DNA of 64,000 nt from Oryzias latipes (taxonomy: Eukaryota; Chordata; Actinopteri; Beloniformes; Adrianichthyidae), in NCBI RefSeq assembly GCF_002234675.1, contig NC_019866.2:21542802-21606801 (forward strand). Reading direction: 5' to 3'. The notes under the pieces were generated by a model. It was not told where the DNA came from and did not search any database. It worked only from the letters and a program-made list of their open reading frames with translations. Position numbers and translations under genes: made by a program. This document shows, in pieces, positions 59,567 through 64,000 of the stretch. Numbering within the stretch: position 1 is the stretch's first letter; every line of letters starts with the position of its first letter.

Positions 59567-60790
59567 AGTGGCTTTGAGCTTCTTCTTTTTGCTGTGGTTA
59601 TGGAGAGACTAATAAAAGAGGCTAGACAGGAAACTGTGGATCATGATGTTTGCAGATGACATTGTGATCTATAGAGAGATCAGGAATCAGGTGGAGGAAC
59701 ATCTAGAGAGGTCTGCTCTGGAGTTGCAGCAGGACAAAAGTATCTGTGCGTAAATGAGAGGAACTCAAACGGAATAGTGAAGTTACAGGGAGCAGAGATG
59801 AAGAAGGTGGAGGACTTTAGGTCAACAGTCCAGAACAACAGAGTGAATAGGGGTCTGCATGGTTCAAGCAAGGTTTCCGGTGTGATGTGTGATAAAGGAG
59901 TGTCATCAAGAATGAAAGGAAATGTGTAGCAGCCATGTTGTTTAGAGACTCTGAAGTTAAGTTCACACTGCCCTCTGCAATGCACATTCAAGCAGCATTT
60001 ACACTAAAAAAAAGTCCATGTAAATGCACATATATGCACGTTTCGAGCTTCTACGTTCAAAACTCATGTTCACGCGTCGCTACACAAGTTTCTTCGACCG
60101 TTTTCAGCCTCTACAAATAAAAAAAAACTGCCGTTGAAAACGCATTGAAACCAAAACCAGGTCGTCATGTAATGATGACACCAACTACGTACTCAAATTT
60201 GGTATCTATGGAATCTGTCCCTTTTAATTCACGGAAGTGCGCACCATTTAAAAATTGATCATGAAGAAGAAATTAACAATTGCAGTTTGTGCCCAACTGT
60301 AATTATATGACAAGATTCCAAAACTTTGCACCGCTTCAACCTTTCACACGAAAGCTCTTTCAACTGTATGTGGCGGACATGTGCTAGGAAACAGTAGAAA
60401 AAGAAGAAGCCGAAGCCCCTCCCTGCTTGTCCAGTGTGAACACCATAGGCTAAAAGTCACATGCCTGGTGTGTGCATAGCTTGAGAAAGAGACAAGAGAC
60501 GGAGCTGGATCTTCTTTGGGGTGTGATGAAAATGGTTAGGATCAGCAATGGATCCATCAGAGGAACAGATCACGGCAGATGTTTAGGAGATAAATGCAGC
60601 AGATGGTTTGGGAATGTTGAGAGGAGGAACAGTGATGATGTTGGGGTTGGAGCTACAAGGAAACAGGTCTAGAGGAAGACCGAAGAGGTGGTTAGTGGGA
60701 ACAAGGAGGATCCAGAGAAGATAAGATGGAGGCGGATTCTTTGCTGAGGCGACTCCCTAAAGGAAGCAGCCAAAAGACAAAGAAGATGCT
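59567..60790 (+). mobile_element. Decayed RTE LINE copy
   Basis: Same family as 42947-44854: tgatgtttgcagatgacatt gives the MMFADD motif C. Then caggtggaggaacatctaga and gatgatgttggggttggagc follow, and the end (agcagccaaaagacaaagaag) matches the RTE 3' tail. Frames are broken. About 540 bp of unrelated sequence (59935-60476) splits it. Residual ends of that insert (ttcacactg and cagtgtgaa) suggest a DNA transposon. Confidence 0.75.
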
Positions 60791-61900
60791 GGAAATAAAC
60801 TTCAAAAGGATAAAACTACTCTTTTACCTTCTACCTTTGACTCTCTGGCATATCATAAATTCCTTTGTATACCTTTTGTTTTTTCTTAGAATACCCCTCT
60901 CAGGTTTTCTTTAGTCTTCTGACAAGCTCTGGGGCATCTAAGGCTGTGCAGAAACCTGCATCATCTGCAACCTTTTATTACAAGACGAGAAAAATGATGG
61001 GGGGGAGAAAGGGGAGAAAGAGGATCAAAGTTGGTCCATTACAGTTACAAGAGATGAAAAGCATTGCTCCTTGCTGGGTGCAGCAGATAATGGAAAATGC
61101 TTTTGTTTAAACCTTACTCCTTAGGGGAAGCTGCAGCACTTAGCAGGACTCAGGCTTCAGTGGGATCCAGGGGCCTTTGCCTCCATCTGACTTCCCTTCC
61201 AATGCATTTAATTGATTAGGTGAAGTGCAATGGTTTTCTTAGATCCAGAGGAAGAGTGTTTACAAGGAGAATGTGTGTCAAAGAGCAGCATGCACCTGAG
61301 CCACAGCCCCTGAGGGGCCAACATGTTTTATCTTGTCCTCTATACATCCTCTAATCTGTGCATACATGCTTTTTATCCTTTCTTTAAACCACTTCTCAAA
61401 ACTATTTTTAAAGCAAGAGAATTAGCATTACATTTTACTCTGATATTGGTTTTGATTTTGTTTCGCTGCTCATGTGTTTTAACTGCTTTATTTATGTTTA
61501 TGTTCGCTGATCAGCTATGCATGTGTTTATAGTGCTTCATGACTAAAGTTTTTACATTTTTCGCAAACAAATAGCAGACTTTCGAACGTTTCCGAATTAA
61601 ACCACACATGAGAGCTACAACTCAAAGGACATTTAGGGTAAATTTAGAAGTCGGTGATAAAAACGTATCACAGTTTGTAGTAGGGATGACACTTCAGATG
61701 CCTTAAATTTAGATGGTTCTGATCGTTTTTCCTTTTAATGATAATGTTTTGGAAGTAACACTGAGACCCCTCAGCAGAACTGGTCTTGAAATCAAGCATC
61801 CATAATCCTGTTGTTGATAATAAACTAACCTAAAAGATTAAAGCAGTTGTGAAGATTCCAGCTGTTTGGGGGTTTTTTTCTCCATTTTTCATCAAAATGT
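60791..61900. other. No gene recognised
   Basis: AT-rich sequence with only short ORFs lacking motifs. No structural repeat noticed. Confidence 0.5.
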
Positions 61901-61901
61901 A

Positions 61902-62768
61902 CTTACCGGTCACTTAATTAGGTCCACCTTGCTAGAACTGGGTTGGACCTCCTTTTCCTTTCAGAAGGAAAAGGTTAAATGCTTTCAGAACAGTAGCTGC
62001 AGATTTGCCGTCTCTACATCCATGACTCTAATCTCCCGTTCCACCACATCCAAAAGGTGATCTAGTGGGTTGAGATCTGATGACAGTGGAGACTGTTTGA
62101 GTCCAGAGAACTCATTGTTATGTTCAAGAAACGAGTCTGAAATGATTTCAGCTTTAAGGCGTGGCGCTTTATCCTGCTGGAAGTATCCATCAGAAGATGG
62201 TACACTGTGTTCACAAAGGGATGGAAATGGTAAGTAATAATACTCAGATAGGCTGTGGTGTTGGAACCATGCTCATTCGGGGCCCAAAGTGTGCCAAGAA
62301 AAATATCCTCCACACATAATACCACCACCACCAGCCTGAACTGTTAATACAGAGTAGGATGGATCCATGCTTTCATGTTGTTGACACCAAATTCTGACTC
62401 TACCATCTAAATGTAGCAGCAGCAATGGAGACTCATCAGACCAGACAATGTTTTTCTTATCTCCTATTGTCCATTGAGTGTACTGGCCATTCTCCTCTGA
62501 CCTCTGGCATCAACAAGGCATTTCCAACCACAGAACTGACGCTCACTGGATATTTGCTATTTTTCAGACCATTTTTGTAAACCCAAGAGATGGTTGTGGG
62601 TGAAAATCCCAGTAGATCAGCAATTTCTAAAATACTCAGAGCTGCCCGTCTGGCACCAACAACCACAATTCACTTCAACCGCCTTTCTTCCCCATTCTGA
62701 TTCTCGGTATGAACTGCAGCAGATCGTCTGGACCATGTCTACATGCCTAATAAAGTGGCCAATGAGTG
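61902..62768 (-). mobile_element. Tc1-like element, inactivated
   Basis: Ends: (TA)cttaccggtcacttaatta-ggtccacctt on the left and gcctaataaagtggccaatg-agtg(TA) on the right. On the minus strand the helix-turn-helix part of a Tc1 transposase is readable: SILEIADLLGFSPTTISWVY. The rest is interrupted by stops and is too short for a complete transposase. Confidence 0.85.
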
Positions 62769-63064
62769 TAGCTAAAAATGTTCCCAAAAGATTTGTTGAG
62801 AATGATTGCAATTTGGGCCTTTACACAAGTGGCTACAAAGCTGAATAAATGGGGCTTCTAGGCCTCCTGGTGGTATCAAAGTCGGCTACGTGTCGTATAA
62901 GTGGAACATCAAGATTGAGCATTGAGCTCTGATCACACTGCTACTCATCGTCTCACTTCTGAACTCAATTTCTTTTTTTTGCTTTAAAGGTCTATCAGCT
63001 TTACAGAACACAGACAACATGGATTTAAAGCTAAGGCTATGTCAAAGGAAAATTCTTTATTTCT

Positions 63065-63098
63065 TTAATAATAATAATAATAATAATAGTAATAGGTT
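63065..63098 (+). repeat. (AAT)n microsatellite
   Basis: About ten taa/ata units with one g interruption. Confidence 0.9.
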
Positions 63099-63149
63099 CC
63101 TAATCCACCCTTTCCAAAGTTTCCAGTTCTACACTTTCCATTGATTCCT

Positions 63150-63945
63150 CTCCAATTTTTCCCTCCCCTCAGGTAAAGAGTCTGGGTGTCATCGTTGACA
63201 GCACATTACCCATTCAATCTCAATCTCACTTTAATAGCATTACTCGGTCTGCCTTTCATCTTCGCAATATTAATCGTCTCCGCCCCTCCCTCACCGTCCA
63301 CTCCGCTTCCGTTTTAGTTCATAGTCTGGTCATTTCTCGCCTCCACTACTGCATTTCTCTCTGGTCTTCCCAATAAAACTCTGAATAAACTTCAATTGGT
63401 CCAAAATTCAGATGCCCGCATCACCACCAGAACTCCTTCCTTCCATCACATCACTCCTGTTCTCCAGCAGCTGCACTGGCTTCCAGTAGCTTTCAGGATT
63501 CAATTCAAACTTCTTCTTTACAAAGTGTTTACAAAGTCAAAGCCCCCCATAACCTGGCTCCATCTTATCTTTCCAATCTCTTCCATATCAACACTCCCTC
63601 TCGCTCTCTCCGGTCTTCTTCCTCCCTTCAGCTTTCCGTCCCTCCGGCCCATATGGTCACCATGGCGAGCTGTGCCTTCAGTCGCTCGACTCCCAACTCT
63701 GGAACTCCAGACCTCCGTAACATTGACTCCTGTTTAATTTTTAAATCCAGACTCAAAACTTATCTGTTTAAATAAGCTTTTCCAGATCACAACTCTTCAT
63801 CTTCTGCTATTGGATTTTCTTAATGATTTCAACTTATTTATTGCTTTTAACATGTTATGATTTTATTGAGTTTTACTTTTTAACCTCTAAAGTGTCCTTG
63901 AATCTGTGTTTTGAAAGGCGCTTTTAAATAAAATGTATTATTATT
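63150..63945 (+). mobile_element. L2-like LINE 3' fragment
   Basis: Broken frames read [31 protein letters not shown], then HHITPVLQQLHWLPVAFRIQ, as in the C-terminal third of L2/CR1-type polyproteins. The end (aggcgcttttaaataaaatg) is a typical tail. The 63396-63737 frame is disrupted after the HWLPV motif. It is a different family from the copy at 10556-12458. Confidence 0.75.
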
Positions 63946-64000
63946 TTTTATTTCTTTAAACAATATAAATTAATTCTTTTTAGGATTGTGCATTTTGCTT

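Overview
The window is vertebrate nuclear DNA, most likely from a teleost fish. It has multi-exon genes with GT-AG introns, no operons, a low gene density, and a repeat set typical of fish: Tc1/mariner, RTE and L2 LINEs, tRNA-derived SINEs and small TIR elements. The species cannot be named from the sequence alone. Exon models below were built by hand from splice sites, reading-frame phase and remembered family sequences. No alignment or database search was run.

Region 1-12.5 kb is a repeat-dominated block. It holds a complex repeat with a 100-bp satellite, two nested pairs of inverted repeats that share a centre near 5.4 kb, the lone last exon of a trypsin-like protein whose catalytic Ser is Tyr, a coiled-coil/tail-anchor ORF of unknown identity, an LTR plus gag fragment, and a dead L2 LINE.

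Region 12.7-18.1 kb holds the terminal exon of a gadd45gip1 (mL64/CRIF1) gene with a frameshift (+ strand), then a complete three-exon galactose-3-O-sulfotransferase (+), then a dead Tc1 element.

Region 18.6-28.1 kb holds a complete atg4d gene on the minus strand. It has 11 coding exons and 422 codons before the stop, with a Tc1 copy in intron 7.

Region 28.1-57.2 kb holds nearly all of mast1 on the minus strand. The 25 recognised exons join into 1,654 in-frame codons carrying DUF1908, kinase and PDZ domains plus the long C-terminal tail; the first coding exon(s) were not found. Its introns hold an RTE retrotransposon with an open reverse transcriptase and a perfect 14-bp target-site duplication, as well as hAT-, Tigger- and TTAA-flanked elements.

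Region 57.2-64 kb has no recognised gene. It contains a decayed RTE copy, a Tc1 relative and an L2-like 3' end.

The neighbourhood gadd45gip1 - atg4d - mast1 matches genes that lie on human 19p13, which supports the paralogue calls (atg4d rather than atg4c; mast1 rather than mast2/3/4). The genes are functionally unrelated: mitoribosome, sulfation in the Golgi, autophagy, and neuronal microtubule-associated kinase.
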